Part shown: one piece after another, positions 30,858 through 45,889 of the stretch
How positions within the stretch are numbered: the stretch's first letter is position 1
Layout: the number at the start of each line of letters is the position of its first letter
Assembly (NCBI GenBank): GCA_027704905.1
Contig: CM051018.1
Location: 16,739,528 to 16,803,527, forward strand
From: Muraenolepis orangiensis
Taxonomy: Eukaryota > Chordata > Actinopteri > Gadiformes > Muraenolepididae
Reading direction: 5' to 3'
DNA length: 64,000 nt
Notes under the pieces: generated by a model
Databases searched by the model: none
Told to the model about the DNA's origin: nothing
The model's input: only the letters and a program-made list of their open reading frames with translations
Program-made: the position numbers and the translations under genes

Positions 30858-31062
30858 CATATAATCAAATGAAAAATGGACAATGGCTAAATGTCTTCAA
30901 CAAAATGTGTGTGCCTTGCTCATGGTCTGTGTGGTTCGGCATGGCCAGACATGCATGTGGGCAGTCCTAAATGCTTTAAAATAAAAATAATAAATTCATA
31001 GCTATGAGGTTGCATACTTATTATAATATAATAATATCACTTTCTGACTATTTTTGGGTGGC

Positions 31063-31265
31063 AGGATAGATCTGGAGGTAAAGCGGTCGCCTCACAACCG
31101 GAAGGTTGCTGGTTCGATCCCTGGCTCCTCCTAGCGAAAAAAGCGATCGGGGTGTCCTTCAGCAAGACACCCTAACTGCTCCCCGGGTGCTGTATATAAC
31201 AGCTGACCGCTGCTCCTAATACTAGGATGGGTAAAAAGCTGATAAATTCCTTTCCCTGACAGATT
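31063..31265 (+). mobile_element. tRNA-derived SINE, copy 1
   Basis: The polymerase III B box GGTTCGATCCC and an A-box-like GGTAAAGCGGTCGCC are about 30 nt apart. Then comes a tail with GTGTCCTTCAGCAAGACACC, GCTCCCCGGGTGCTG and CTAATACTAGGATGGGT. It shares long words with the copy at 49670. The A box is more diverged than in copy 2. Confidence 0.8.
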
Positions 31266-32339
31266 TGAATAATTATTATAATGAAATGCTAAGAGTTACA
31301 GGGATTCTCCAGTCAAGGCAATTTGTACGCTAAGCTGAGACAAAACCCCTAATCATGGTATTTCTCTTTTTATTCTTAGCTGTCAATTTGGCTAAATTGT
31401 AATATGTGGTCGGCTCGGACTGCCCCTACACCTCCCAGTAATGTTAGCATTCAGCATTTCATATGGTTACCTTGTAAAACACATTTTGATTTACAATCTC
31501 AGAGAAAAGGTTGTTTCTAAGTGGTTGGTTCAGGAATTCAGGAAGTGGCAGTTAGGGAACTAGTGAAGTCATTGTTCATATGTTCGAAACACAACTGACA
31601 AATAGGACCATGACCATTATGTCACAAGAAACTCATGTTCTGATGAGCTCACCTTGGAAAACTCATTCAGAACAATTATGCAATTATGGACATCTGGTGA
31701 GATATATCTTTCTAATTGCATGAGGCTTCCAAGAGTTAAAAATAGATAGAAAGAAAATAGGTTATTGGGGAGGCTGAGCAGGGAGCTATTTTAGAACTGT
31801 TTATTGTTGAAGAATGGAGCCAGAATTCTCCACTTGAGCTTGTGAGTTATGTCTAACTATCTATTCAGCTACCCATGTTGGGACAATGCCCTATTAAGTC
31901 CCTTTAGGCCAATCTTTGGACTCTGATATTTCATGTTTGCAATATCATGGGGGACCAAATACATACATTTCTATTAAATTGACTTACAGTAAAACGTTTT
32001 TCCCTGTTGTATCCTTTTTGACCACCCTGAGCCCTGTTAAGGTAACAACCAAAGTTCACTTTCTGTCCTCAGCAATGGCCTGTGAAGGGCCCAGTGATCC
32101 ATGACCCGTCTTTAAGCACAATTTCCTGCCAAAAAAAGAATCCCCTAATTTCTTCAAAGTCCACCATTAGCTACTATAAGCATGACCGGCCTGTTACCTT
32201 TTGTTTGGGCTCCCTTTAAACCACTATCTATTAGGTGGCTCAAGTCAAATCCCCACAGTCTGACTTTAATAAGAGAATATTTTGCTCCTATATTTTAACC
32301 TTGTTATCCAATATCCTGCCTTCTGGTCCGTGCACGTGT

Positions 32340-32382
32340 ACGTGTATGTGCATGTGTGTGTCTCCATACGAGTGCGTGTGTG

Positions 32383-32418
<36 letters not shown>

Positions 32419-32462
32419 TGTGTCTGTGTGTGTATGCGTGTGTGTGTGTGTGCATGTGTGTG

Positions 32463-32544
<82 letters not shown>

Positions 32545-32590
32545 CCTGCGTGTGTGTGTGTGTCTGAGTGTGTTTGTATGTGTGTGTGGC

Positions 32591-32672
<82 letters not shown>
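32340..32672. repeat. (TG)n compound microsatellite
   Basis: About 330 bp of TG with CATG, TATG and CGTGCCTGCG interruptions, in three sub-blocks. Confidence 0.97.
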
Positions 32673-32674
<2 letters not shown>

Positions 32675-33639
32675 CACATGGCTTGACCCCGACAGGCAGC
32701 GTATGTGTAAGTTCAGAGGAGCGAGGCTGGGATCTGGCCGGGCCTCGCTCAGCAGAGCAACAAAAGTTCATCGGAGACCTTGATGGAGTGGGAGACTTTG
32801 TGTGGTGCACTCTTCAGGTTTCTCTCTGGCCACAAAAGAAGCCATACCCCACCTCTCCCCTCCCCTCCCATGAGCACACCCCCCCCCCCCGCACCCCATG
32901 CCATATTAAAGACTGCTGTGCCCCGAGTTACAAGGAAGACAAATGCTCCTGAATCATTACCTAATACGCTGAATTAAGTAATTTCTTCTTCTTTGGTCTC
33001 AGTCAACGTGAGATAGTGTCAGCCTTCAATCAACTTGCACTCAATTCAATGGATATTTCACATTTAGTAAGTATGGACATTGTGAGTTCAATTACCAACA
33101 TCTTCTTATTTGTATTATAAACATAACCAAAGCTTCATGGAGACACTTTTCTACGAGATATAAAGAAATGTGTAATATAATACTTTAACATTGCTAAAAC
33201 TCGTACTGTAGAATGAATTCAGGGAATACTTACTTTCCAGCAGTTGATACTAAAGTCAATTATTTTCATAGAGTGCAACCCCATAGTGACTTGAATTCCA
33301 CAATATATGTCAAATAAATGTTTTCACCTATAAAAAAAGAAAAGAAATGTGTCATCTCAAGTCCCATGAAAATGTCTCAAAAAAGCCGCCAAAACATAGC
33401 GGCCTTTGGATGAAAAGCTAAAGGCAGGTTTTCACCTCCACACAAGAGGGAGTCTGAAGGAAACAGCCTGGTACTGTACCTCTCACGTTACCACCACTGC
33501 TCTCACGTTACCCGGCTACCTTACTGTACTTTCCCAAACCCGGGGTAAGCCTTCACCTCATATCTGCACCCTGCAGCTCCCACCAAGGACATTCTGGGGA
33601 CTCTTACACACAGGGAGTAAATCGAGAGAGAAAAAAACA

Positions 33640-34060
33640 AGCAAAGCAAAGATCTCGGGGAAACAGAGAGCAAGCATGAAATGGTAAACTGAAAACGGTA
33701 ACGGGCTCCCCGGCTGAAATGTTATTTGGACGATAGCCTGCATAAGAAAAGGCACTGTGTTTGGTTTCTCATCGGGAGCCACCAGGCAGGCCTCATTGTG
33801 ATAAGGAAATAAGTCTAATGTTACCTGATCTGGTATAATGTGGACCAATTACCACTCCATTGCACTTCATTACAGGGCTGTAATAGGCCCCGGGGTCGGG
33901 CGGTCGGGGCCAAGTACGGAGGGAAATTGAGTGGTCATTGATAATATGATAAAAACTGACAGTGAGAGGCCCCGCTGACAAATTATTGAAATTTACAGTT
34001 GATAGGGAAACACTATAACCTCATTTGGTAAGCAGCTGGCCGGCCCACTCTCAACACAAT
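33640..34060. promoter_or_regulatory. candidate conserved non-coding element
   Basis: Unique, balanced-composition sequence with no tandem repeats. It is rich in homeodomain-like words (TTATTTGG, CAATTA, AATTATTGAA, TGATAATATGATAAAA) and contains GGGCTGTAATAGGCCCC. No open frame of note. Conservation is inferred from texture only. Confidence 0.35.
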
Positions 34061-37000
34061 GAGAGGCTTATGGAGGGAGGGAAATCTAAAACTATCAGAG
34101 AATAGTTCTGGACTCCTGCTCTTCAGTGTCTGGCAATATCCCCGGTTAAATCAAGCCCCCCTTGGGGGAACACCGTGTGAGAGAGACGGTCCCCCCCTGC
34201 TAGACACTCAGTGGATGTCAAGAGACCAATATTTGAACTGTCATAAACCAACATTACATATGATATGGCAATATACATTTATATACACATCGGTAAATGG
34301 ATTTTTCTTCTTTGAGAATAACGAATAATAATCTCCCCTGCATCCAACAGCCTTTTCATTTACCGTTTGTCTGCCAAGTGCATTGTACAACGTCCCTGTT
34401 CTCTACACTATTATCATATTCCTCTGCTGGTGTTTGCCTCAGTTAAAGTGGGTTCCATTTGAAGCTCCTTGAATAAATAAATCAAATAAACCACCATCAG
34501 ACATACATTTTCAATCCATCAAGGTAATCAGATTCTGTTTACCTGAATGGGAACTATTCTAAAATGTTATTAAAAAACTTAAATGGAGTTTAGGTGTGGA
34601 ATAACTAGGCAAGGGAAATGATAAGCAAACAGCAGGATAAGATTCCAATTACTATTAAACAAGCATCGCATCGACTAGCAAAGAGGAAAATGCAGCTGAT
34701 ATTTTCCTCTGCGGAGGCGGCCATCTGAACGGCTTTGTGGTTTGGGAGCAAAGCAGGTTTCAGTTCAGAGGCTTTCAGGCAAAGAGGCTGATGTGTTTAC
34801 GTACTCAATAGCAAGTGGCACAAAGATGAATATGTCTCTTATTGATGCGATTTCAACTATTTGGCCAATGATGATGTATCCATGTGTTATTCATAAATGC
34901 TTTGTAATGGATTTTTACTTTAACTTTTTTTTTTTACAACAGAACGATTGATTTGAATGGAAAGGAAGAAAATTTGTTTTCAAGGAAGAGCATTCAAATG
35001 ATGTAGTAACCATTAATATTATGATTTAATAATTAAGTTGGAAGTATCTATTAGATATTTTATTATACTTACAAATAATAATAATAGTTTATAACAGTAT
35101 AATAACAGTATTTGAAATGTAGCCTACATGAAGCATATACACTGATTATGTACATGTATATATGTACAGCTACACACTTAATACATGTATAAGTCAATAC
35201 CTTGTTGAACAAGAGCCAGTAATCCAATGTATCTAAATAGGCAATAAGTTGAATGCATGCTTCATTGATCAAAACTGTTGAGGAACAATCTTTAAGGACT
35301 ATTTAAAGATGATTTTAAGCTTTCATCTACTGTCTCCACTGAGCTAAAAAAAAGACACTTACACACGATAAGATGCTCATTTTGGATGACAGCTTCGGCT
35401 GCAGCAATCACACCGGCCTACAGATAAACCGTGTCTTTATTTATTTAACGTGTGCCTTGTGCGTGTCTAGTTGGAGATAATAGTTTTATTGGGGGGAGAA
35501 AGTTTACCTGCTATACCCTTATTGTTCGGTTAAATGTGAGAGATTCCTGATTCATAAGGATTCATTCCACTGAGAGACAGATTCTTCAGATATAACGGCC
35601 CAAGCTATAGTTCATGATTTGGTGGGGAACTACAGACATGTAGGTATGATTTGTATTTGATGTAAATGCAGATGCCATTTCAAAGAAGGTCCTACTTCTT
35701 ATATATCGTATATAAAGCGTGCACCAAACAAAGATTTTGTTCAACAGAACTTTTCTTGAGTCTGTGTTGTCTTTTTGCTCTGTGACGTGGTTTGGGAACC
35801 TGAATCTGACCCGATAACAGTAGGCTAGGTCGGCTTGTAAGAGTGGCCAGTAAAGTTATTGGGGTGAATCGAGCACAGCTCTCTGACCTTTAGATGTAGA
35901 TATAGATATTATAGAGTCCCTATACAGAGGACTAAAGCATTCAAAGACTCTTTGGTTTGCACGGCAATTAGAAGAGTTGAATTCGCACAAGTGATTGCAC
36001 TTGCATTATCAGCAATGTTGCTCATCCTTGTCTTCATATGCAGTGAAGTTTCTTCTGTATTTTAAATTTGTATGTGTTTCAATACCTGGCTGTAGCTAAA
36101 TGTCACCTAGTGGGACAATAAATTGACTAGACTTGACTTGAAGCTCCACTTTATTTCACGCTTCACATGCAAACTGCATGTGCCCTTAGATGACAATTGC
36201 ATAATTGTTTTGTGAAAGTTGTGTTATTCTATGAGGTTATCAGGCAAATACACTGTATGATGACTATTATTATTATGATTATGATTAGATTATTATTATT
36301 ATTATAATTATTATTAGCAGTAATAGTTGTCATTATCAGTTATTGACAAATGTTATTATACATTGTCTGTCATTTAAAATCTGGCGAAAAAAGCAAGATA
36401 CGTTTTGTCGTTTTGTAAATTAGGGAACATAAATGGTGGATAAACAGAGAAGAAAAAAACCTGCCCATTTTTGTTTTAAAATCATTGACTTTAAAAAAAA
36501 TGTTATAACATTTTTCAATAATATATTATGGTTTACTCATTCTTAATTAATGAATCATTAACTGTATACTTACTACCTTCATACATTTCAATAATAATTT
36601 TCAGCTTTATTATCCACTTTGTTTTGGAAGTAGGCGCCTATTAGTTTACGAGTTAATTTATTTTCTTAATGTAGCCTAACATTGTTTAGTTAGTGCATAA
36701 CTCATGGATTAATAAAGGACAGCTTTAACGGCTTACATTTGCAATGTACTAATTGATACAATTAACTGACTATTAGAACCCTTTGTAAAAATGTACAAAT
36801 CACTACACCGTTTGTTTTTAATTTGTTACAAAGTTTGCCAAAACGTTTCCTACAGCTTTTTTTGAACACTTCTGAAAGGAACCACTAGAGGTCAGAGCTT
36901 CACTGCAAATGTTCCCCAGCGGCAGCTCACAGCGGTATGCCAAGCATGCAGCGCCCATTGTTATCACAGAGGCTATTTCATGGGAGATGTGTGTTGAAAT

Positions 37001-39239
37001 AAGTTTGCTTAAAACATCATTACAAATCCAATTAATAGTGTCATTAAACTAGATGGGAAGAGTGACAACATTGTGTGGTTTGAAAGTCCTTTAAATTATA
37101 GAAAGCCTAAAGACGGTATACCAGGTGGCAGGTATCTGACTTGTCTGCAATGTCTCAATGCATCTTGATTTTAATTAGACAAGTGATGGGTTATGGGGTT
37201 GTTTCACTCTGAAATACTCTAATTGATCTCAAAACAATCTACGGAACTATGGAGTTTAACTCATTGAATGAATTTGTACCATGCTTGCGTCTGGAAGTTT
37301 ACACTGAAACATACATACATTAAGGGAATACATATTACATTTTCTGCACATGACCTCACCTTAAACACTAAATATTATAGTTAGAAATGTGTACTTTGAC
37401 GTATATGCCACGAGAGGGGATAAATACAGTTTGCTTGTTCAGTTGATGGCAGGACAAAGCACCAATACAAACCAGTTTGTCTTTAGTACACTAAAAACGG
37501 AACACTATGGCCAGACAAAGGTCTACACTGAATGTATACAGTCAGGAAATGTGGTCATATTGGCGTTCCACCACTTAATAGTGATGATATAACAAAAAGA
37601 AACAAAAGATGGCAACCATTCTTTCTGGTCCTTTCATTTTCATTAAAATCAAAGGTCATGCTCACGCCTAGTTTAATACCCTCTTAACAGTTTTAAAATC
37701 CCCATAAAGCATGCACTGAGAGCCGTACCGCTTTAATGAACCCAAGGCAAATTACCCCCAAAAATGTGAAGTTTAAACTCTGATAATCTAAATAATTAAC
37801 TAGGATTTTTTTTCTTTACAAAATAAAGGCAATAAGGCAGGATTTGTGCCACTCGAAAATATTAAAGCTGCTTGTGCTGATGACTTTTCTGTGGTAAAAT
37901 ATTGACTGTTAATAGCTATTCATTTTGTTAATTGGTTTCACTGAACGCAAATGAAACCATCAAAACTACAATTAGACTGGACTGCCCTTTGAGGTGTTAG
38001 CCTTGCTGTACTAGACAGTAGGTTAGCAGTACCTTCTTATGGTACATCCACAGAGTACCAACACATCCATGGACAGTACCCGAGCAGAAAAGAATAGAAC
38101 AGGAAGTGATGCACTATTATTAAACAGGAAGGGGTGGGGTTAGTATGCAATTCAACACGTAAGGTTGCAGATAATTACATTGGTTTGAAACTACAAAGCT
38201 CAACAAAAAAACCAGACGGACAAGGTAAACACCTAAATGTTGAATGTATTTACACCATAAGTCCAGACCATAAGTGGTTGCAAGCTGATCTAACTCATGT
38301 GCAGCTCAGTTGAAAATCCAAATGGTTCAGTCACGATATTGGAGAGGGCTTTTTAATTGATTAAAAGCTTTCAAAAATACGAGTGTAGTCTTGCGCCCCA
38401 GTAGGCCTATACATTCAACATGCATTTATACTATATAACAGTACAGAACTTAATTTAATTAATTATGTTAGTCTACTTACAGATTCAGTGAATTACCCAA
38501 CGCCCCCCATAGGAATAGCCTTCTTAAATCTCCTTGTGGTGTCACAACAATTCTCAACTGAATCGGCTACAGCACTGACACTTAGAGGATTACACGGTGA
38601 ATCAATAAACTCCACTACTAGGCTCAGGAATGAGGGCAGGTTCAAGGAAACTGGTACCTTATTGATATCCGCAGGTCTGTAGTCCTCTGTGTCTAGGGCC
38701 TGGTGGTTGTGGTTGTTGTTGTTGGCAGGTAGGCCTCCTAGATTAGATACAATTAGGATTAGTACATATTCTTGATATTTAAAAAACTGCAATTCAGATG
38801 AAAAGTAGCATCTAGTTTAACCAGGGGATGATTGAACACTGCTTATAATGTCGTATAATCTTTCACAAAATAGCTTTTATGTTTTTATCTGTCATATTAT
38901 TAGGCTATATATATATATATATCCTCTAAAGTGCTTGGATTTCAAATGAGGAAGATAGTGCCCGTGCAGAATCAATAAATGTGTTTATAAACAGATATTC
39001 CCCACTTCCTGTGAGCGCGGCTACTTATGAATTCCACTTCCTTCCAGTTGGAAGAACGGATTCTCTAACTTTCGGCAAACAGACCAGACAGACGGCCGTT
39101 CCACCCCGGCTCCTAACAAGCATAGTAATACATCAGTCAAAAGCAATAATTTCACTATTAATGAAATTCCAATTTGCCTTCAGTGCATTTCACGTTGACA
39201 TTTTCCACATTGCAACAGTGCTTTGATAAAGTTTTTAAA

Positions 39240-39700
39240 ATGCAAAAAACGCATCCGAGAGGCTAAAGAGCAGCCTGGGTGTCAGCGTGCCTGGCAGAGG
39301 ACTATGGTACTTAATTTTTATCAGCCACCGCCCGGGGCGATGGAAGCCTGAATGTTAACATTGGCACCATTTTCATTATCGTCACATGATTATGGATTTT
39401 TACTGCATTTAGCTGATAATACAACTAGGAGCTCACCTTAAAAGAAGTCGCTCCGAGGTTTCATTTCGGCCCAAATGAAATTTTTCATTTGACAAACAAG
39501 TATAATTAGGCTGCACTTCTTGTTCGGTGTCAGCCTGTTTTCTGATTGAACTTGGACCAATTTGCCGCCTCTAAATGAGTTTGAATAATTTCCATCCTGA
39601 ATGTCTCGGGGACATTAGCTTTGGGAGTGCTAAGTGGTTAGCATGCGTTTTGAAGTTACTGATTATTTGGTGCCTCCCACTCTACCTATAGGTTTTCCCC
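39240..39700. promoter_or_regulatory. candidate conserved non-coding element
   Basis: Repeat-free block with ATTATCGTCACATGATTATG, CCAAATGAAATTTTTCATTTG (imperfect palindrome) and AAGTATAATTAGG words. It has no coding potential. Texture resembles deeply conserved developmental enhancers. Confidence 0.35.
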
Positions 39701-42089
39701 AGCTTAATTCAGAGTTAACACGGAAAATCCTAACCCACATAGCCCACCTTGGAGTACGACAACAATTTAAATGTGTTTTTCGGACAGGTCCGTGAGCCGC
39801 AGTGAAAATGGCTTTAATAAGTGTGTAATGCACTTCGTTAGCTTCAATATTCTTTGTGTCTTCTCCTGCTTCAATTCTTTCATGTGGCGTCAGTTATTAT
39901 AGTAAATGCGTGAATTTGTTTCTGTTGAAACGGTACACCGTTAAAAAACACACTTAATAAAACAGTATTGGTTTAATTGAGCCCTCTCATTAGAAATCCC
40001 TAAATGATGCATCAATAGCATTGCTCCAGCAAACGCATTCTCAACAGGTCTTCCTCCAGTGCAGTTTGAAAGCTTCATATCCAATAATTAGGTTCAATTG
40101 TTCAAGGCACCTCAAATAATGTACCACACAACTGAAGAAAAAGAAAGAAAAAAAACACCATTCCAGTAATTGTTATTGTCATAATGTTTGTTTCCTCTTG
40201 ACATAATAGCTGCTAAGCACGTGCTATTTGAACACATCCCAATAAGTACGCATTTTTGTCTAATATGTGAATATAATTGCGCATTCGGACAGAAATAGTG
40301 TGTCCGAGTACCAGAGCTTCCAGCCATCTACTTTGGTTGAAATATAGAAGGGCTGGACAGTAAGAAGGTTTGTGGTACTAATGCATGGCCTTCTTACCAC
40401 ACATCGACTGGATCAACTAGGGAACATACATATAACATAATTTGGCTCTGATTGTTGATCTGTGTTTCCTGTCGGCCGACTAGGCCTATTAAAATGCCTA
40501 CTAGGCAAGGCATTACTGTTACTATTGTTACTACTGTTACTATTACTATTATCATTGTAGTGGTCACAGACTATCTTCCAGCCAAACTATACGCTTATAA
40601 GCATCTGCATTTGTTCACCTTGAGGGATTTGTCATTTTCCTCTATGGCTTGTACAGTATTACCCTATATGTTCCTACTATATATTTGCATAAACTGCAAG
40701 CATCTGCAATAATAATACTAATACTAATATTAACTAATACTACTAATAATACTACGACAATAATAATAATACTAATAATGATAATGATTATACTACACTG
40801 ACACATTGACAAATCAGAAGAAACCATGGCTTTGTCTTGGCAGTTTTTGTGTGTTGTCTCCATCGTTATATTGGTGATATTGCACTGTGCTTCCAAAACC
40901 ATTTTATCTTTTGACCTTCCAATATTGACAAAGTAACCGAAAAAAACAATGCACATTCAAACCTGCACGTTTCAAAGAGATAACTCATAACTCACATTTC
41001 CGCATATTTTAATATTCAAGTGTATTAGCGCCCTGGTGGCGAGGATCCAGTGCGCCGAGTGTTTAAATGAACCTTTCGGCCCTCATGAATGAACTAGACG
41101 CAGGATGCCGAATGTGAGATTTGGCTCTATTGAAGTGCCATCAATGCACCCCCTTCCACTCAGATCAGCAAACACATCCCCACTGACTGACAGCTGCCAG
41201 CCACCAGGCAGGGTTGAAGAGGGCGTTTGTTGAAATAGCCGTGTTTTCCTGCCTTTGAGCGACTGATCTGCAAAGGTACACATTAAGGCTCTCCTTCAGC
41301 AATGTACACAGAGCACTTTGAAAGGGAGTACATAAAAACAGCCCATCATCCCCAACCCACCCACCCACCCACTCCCCCCCCCCCCACCCACCACCACCAC
41401 CCTATCATCACCACCCTCATCATCACCATCACAACATTAAACAGTGTGCAGTGCGTGCCTGTGTGTGTGCTGAGGGTGGGTGGGGTGAGAGGTTGTGGAG
41501 TGGGTGGGGATACAGAGGGGGGATAGCGAGTGGTAGGAGTACAGGTAGTAGGGCCAGACGTGGGAGGGCGGAGGAGGGGGGGGGGTGGGGGGCGGAGCTC
41601 AAACAAACTCTGGGAGAAGTGGCAAGTTTGCATTTGCCCATACCAACAAGCCTCCTATCTCATTAACAAACCCCGCTGAAATAAAAGGGTGCTTTTTTTG
41701 GCTCACAGCTATAAAAAAAAAAAAAAAAAGAAGAAGAAAAATTATCATAGTGATGATGTTCCTCAGCCGTCAACAGAGCTGTGATAACGTTGTTTGATGA
41801 CGGCTTTCCCATGAATGTTAAGCAGCTGCCGCGGCAGAGGCGAGGGGCTTATCAGAGCCTAATGCCCATCTCTAATTCCTGCCCTTCTTGAACTAGCCAT
41901 TTTCTAACAGCGTTAACTGTCAAATTTACATCCCGTCTTAATGCCACTAAAGAGTACGGGGTATGAAGAGTAAATGACAGCACTGTAATGAGGAAGGCTA
42001 TGCATTCCTTCCTAACCCCCCCCCCCTCTCCCTCCCCCCTCAAAACCACTCCCCCGAAAATCTCACCTCCTCCTCTTCTTCTTTCTCTC

Positions 42090-42195
42090 CGAGGGAGAAG
42101 AAGGAGAAGGAGAAGAAGGAGAAGGAGAAGGAGAAGGAGAAGGAGAAGGAGAAGGAGAAGGAGAAGGGAGAAGGAGAAGGAGAAGGAGAAGGACA
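42090..42195. repeat. (GGAGAA)n repeat
   Basis: About 17 GGAGAA hexamers (purine-rich on the plus strand), with a few GAAGAA interruptions. Confidence 0.95.
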
Positions 42196-45099
42196 TTTCC
42201 ACAACCAGGAGACTCTCTTCCTATATTCCACCACGCGATGTTGTGATGCTTAGCCGAGGCTGCAGATGACTCAAATTAGCAAGGCGATCTATTGAGAGTG
42301 GGATGAAGAAAGGGGGGGAAAACAGGTATATTATCCACTCACTCACTCACAGACTCACACAAACAAACAATCAAACACGTCGTCAACCAACAACGAGTCC
42401 AATGGCGGAGGACGTTAAATATGTGAGCCTTTCAATGTGCAGTTCGTACAACCTCACGTTTTTGGAATGTTGACGAACGGTGAAGGCCAGTGGACACATC
42501 GCAGGCAAACCACCACAGCACAAACAAACCAATTCATATTTACTATAGTGTACTGTATGGTAGGGTACAGAAAGGGAGAGCCCATTATCATTGAGATCAG
42601 AGGGAGGCACTTTTATTTCACAGAAATAATATGTTCGAAAACATATTTTCCCCCCATTTCAATACAATACAAAACACATATCACTGGTAAATGTAGAACT
42701 GTATAGTTTGGACATAGCAGAGATCATTCTGTCTGATGGGTAATGATGTGTTCCTTTCTCTACCCTGTGATGTATGACTTCCTATACAATGTATGTTGCC
42801 TCATCAACTGAGGAAGACAAAGAAGATACTGGGTTTTTTGTGCTCCCTTTTATGCAAATTGAAGTTGAAAGTTCCTCAGTGCATGCATGTAATTTGAAAT
42901 GGCATTTAAGCTTCATATGCAAGATGCTATCAGCCAAATTAATTCATCAGGCAATATTCTCCTTTATTTCCCAAGGAATTGTTCTATGTCAGGGATGTTA
43001 ATGAATGACTGCGAGGCCATGCACACAAAACATTATCTGCAAACATTTAGCATTGTGTGCAGCGTTAATGACACACTATCCAGCCAGAACATAGCACATT
43101 GTGCAATTGTATACATGGGAGCGTCGCAAACTATTCAAATGGACATACAGCGTCAAAGTTTAAACACATACTTCCTGAACACCTGAAGCTATATGTACTG
43201 TATGTATATATATAATATATATATATACCTTATTTCCAGACATAGTGGGTAAGTTGGGGGATTCATATGGACTATTCAAACTCAATTTCCACACAGTTAA
43301 AATTGAAATAAGAATAAAGAGCGAAAAAGAGATGTACCTTCCATCTGTGCTGTGATAATCGACCGTGCAAGGCCAACCTATGAATATGTAGTCCGCCTCA
43401 TCTGAGGGCTCTGACTCCAGTGGAGCAGGCCAGCCTTGATTTAATCTCAGCTCATCTGATTGGAGCATGTAAAGATTCAAATAGAGCTCATTTCATGCCA
43501 ATCTGGTGGCCTCCAGTTATGGTACCCGAAAGGGAAAGAGGCCAGCGTGGCTGATTTTAGAAAGGAATGAGACAACAGATAAATGGTGAAATAAAGTTTA
43601 TAGGCCCCCCCCCCCCACCCCCTCCCCCTCCTCCCACAGAAGAAATATTTCCATCTAAATGTATTATTATTTTCTATCATCATTTTTTTGTTGGTATCAG
43701 GTCAAAGTGCACCAGCTGTGCAGCTCAGAGATTAGCCCAATTAAACATCAAGTAGGGTGAACTTACTCGAAAAACTGCTGCTGTTTTCAAGTGTTCAGCC
43801 TAGTAGTTCTTCCGTCAACGGCCCTCACAGTGATGGGACATACAGACAGTGGTGGGAAGGAGGAGGCGGGCTCAAGACAGGGCCTCTGTTTAACGCTAAA
43901 CTGATGTGTTCATGACATTGCATACTAGTTCTACCTCGACATGAAGCTGAACGGCGCTTTCCTAGCATGTCGAATGGTTTGGTGCAAATCCACACGCACA
44001 CGACGTTGGCATCCGAAACGTGTGCTGTGTATGTAAGCTGCTGAACCAGGCGGGTTAGAAGAAGAACTTGGTAGCAGTGGAACTAGTTCTAGCATCTAGT
44101 ATCTTTGTATCAGCCCTGCAAAACAGAGCAGCGGTTTGTCTCTGTGCTGAAGTGAAACGTCAGTCTGAAACGTACCATTGTTCGCCTCTGCCTGTGGGCA
44201 CAACGGATTTGACACAAGAGTGCTGATGAATCTCATCAGTTTAATGTGTTTATGCTCGCTAAGCCTTTAAAGCTTATTGCTGTTCAATGGACTGCTTCAA
44301 AGTTACCTAATTCCGCCCACACGCCCTCCCTAACCTCCCCTCCCCCCCTACACACCGCCCACCCCTATCCCCTGCAATGTGCAGCCTTTCAAATTCTCAC
44401 TGCCAGCATCCCTGCCTCTCTCCAATAAAATGCACATATTCAGCAAAAGCCACGCTGTGTATCAATGGTTTAAATGCTCCGGCACAGGAGAGATCTTGAC
44501 AAAAATACTGAAGAAGACACATATTAGTGTCGTTGAGATCCGGCCCATAGTGACTGTTGGGCTCCCTCCTTCGCCATTGATTCCCCACCATTTACAGGCT
44601 TTTCACACTTAGTGCTTCAGTTCTTATCTTTACTGCATCCCATCCCTGCTCGCTGTCTCACATGCAAAACCGCTCACCATAGTGACGGTTTACACTAACA
44701 CACCATAAACAAGTCAGCTACAGCAGGCCAAACAGACAGGCAACACATGTCAACCGTTTAGCATCTGATATCATCTGATAGGCTATGCAGTCGAAAAGGA
44801 ACTTCCACACTCGTCCTTTGACAATATGGGAGTTTACTGTATGAGTTTTCGTGGAAGAAATGTTCAACGTGGTTAACATGCCGTTCGCCCTGTATGCATC
44901 AGTAAAGTCAATAGAGGCCCACAATCAATGGCATATTCATATACAATATTGTCTAACTGTCTACGATTAAAGCAAACGTTTTACAACTTTGTGGGTTATA
45001 TTTGATTCCCCTCTACACGCGACTCATTGAAAGGCATTGTTCAGAGCGAGGCAGGGGGATACGGATAGAATGTGACACATTTTGTCAGAGTAAATATGG

Positions 45100-45420
45100 T
45101 TTAATAAATGAATTAGCTTCATAAATAATGGCTGTAATGACATTTTAGGGGACAATAAGCCTCAGCGTTGTCAGGAAATAGTTGATGTATGAGTTTCATG
45201 CCTCAGCGCTTCCTCAAAATGAATAGGCTTGGGAAGATAGCAGGGACCCACAACCAGCCTATTTCCTGGAATTATCTACTTGTTGTCAATTTGCACAGTG
45301 GAATTACACATGCAAATTGAACTGCCTGCACAAACACCACTTGGAGATGATAAAAACAAATTAACAAAGGCTATAGAAGGAGGATTTATTTCACTGGCTA
45401 ACCCAGGTCAAGCAATACAT
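45100..45420. promoter_or_regulatory. candidate conserved non-coding element
   Basis: Repeat-free, AT-rich block with AATGAATTAGCTTCATAAAT, GGAATTACACATGCAAATTG (octamer-like ATGCAAAT) and AACAAATTAACAAAGG words. No open frame. Confidence 0.33.
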
Positions 45421-45889
45421 GTATTTTACGATTGTGTGTACCCAATTTTGGTGTAATTATATCAGCAAATTATTCTTGGTAATCTTTTTTTTTTACACCC
45501 CACCCCAACCCCACAACCTTCTCCTTACACATATAATTAGCCTCCGTCATTTCTTGGCGAAACAGCAAAAAAACTAACCAAAAAACAAATGTGGCGTTCC
45601 TCTGCATCGGTGTTACTGGTGTGCCTCCGAAATCAGATTTTAAAGTTTGACCCACTCACCTTTTTTCAGCAGTTTACAAATAGCATCTGTCACAACACGG
45701 AGGCCCCGGGGTGAGAGGTGGGCGGCGTTGGGAGCTGTTTAGTCTAGTTGAGTGTTTGGTGCAGAGAGTGCAGAGTCCAATCTTACACTTAAGAGAGAAT
45801 GTCACAAGCTATAAATATATATATAGAATCGCCTCTTAACACCATCCTTCACATGGGGGGAGGGGGGAATTAACAGTCTCCGGACCTCC

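Noticed and set aside
31063..31140. tRNA gene
   Set aside because: The A and B boxes are present but the sequence does not fold with a complete acceptor stem and continues into a shared SINE tail; the same applies at 49680.
38493..38792. 99-codon minus-strand frame with NHNHQALDTEDYRPADINK
   Set aside because: No family recognised. The possible splice sites (CTAATCTAG acceptor, AAG|GTACCA donor) are weak and isolated, and no neighbouring exons were found. Left as non-coding unless transcripts appear.
41025..41055. CTCF-like GCGCCCTGGTGGCG
   Set aside because: Two bases are missing from the core spacing of the CTCF consensus, so it is not a good match.
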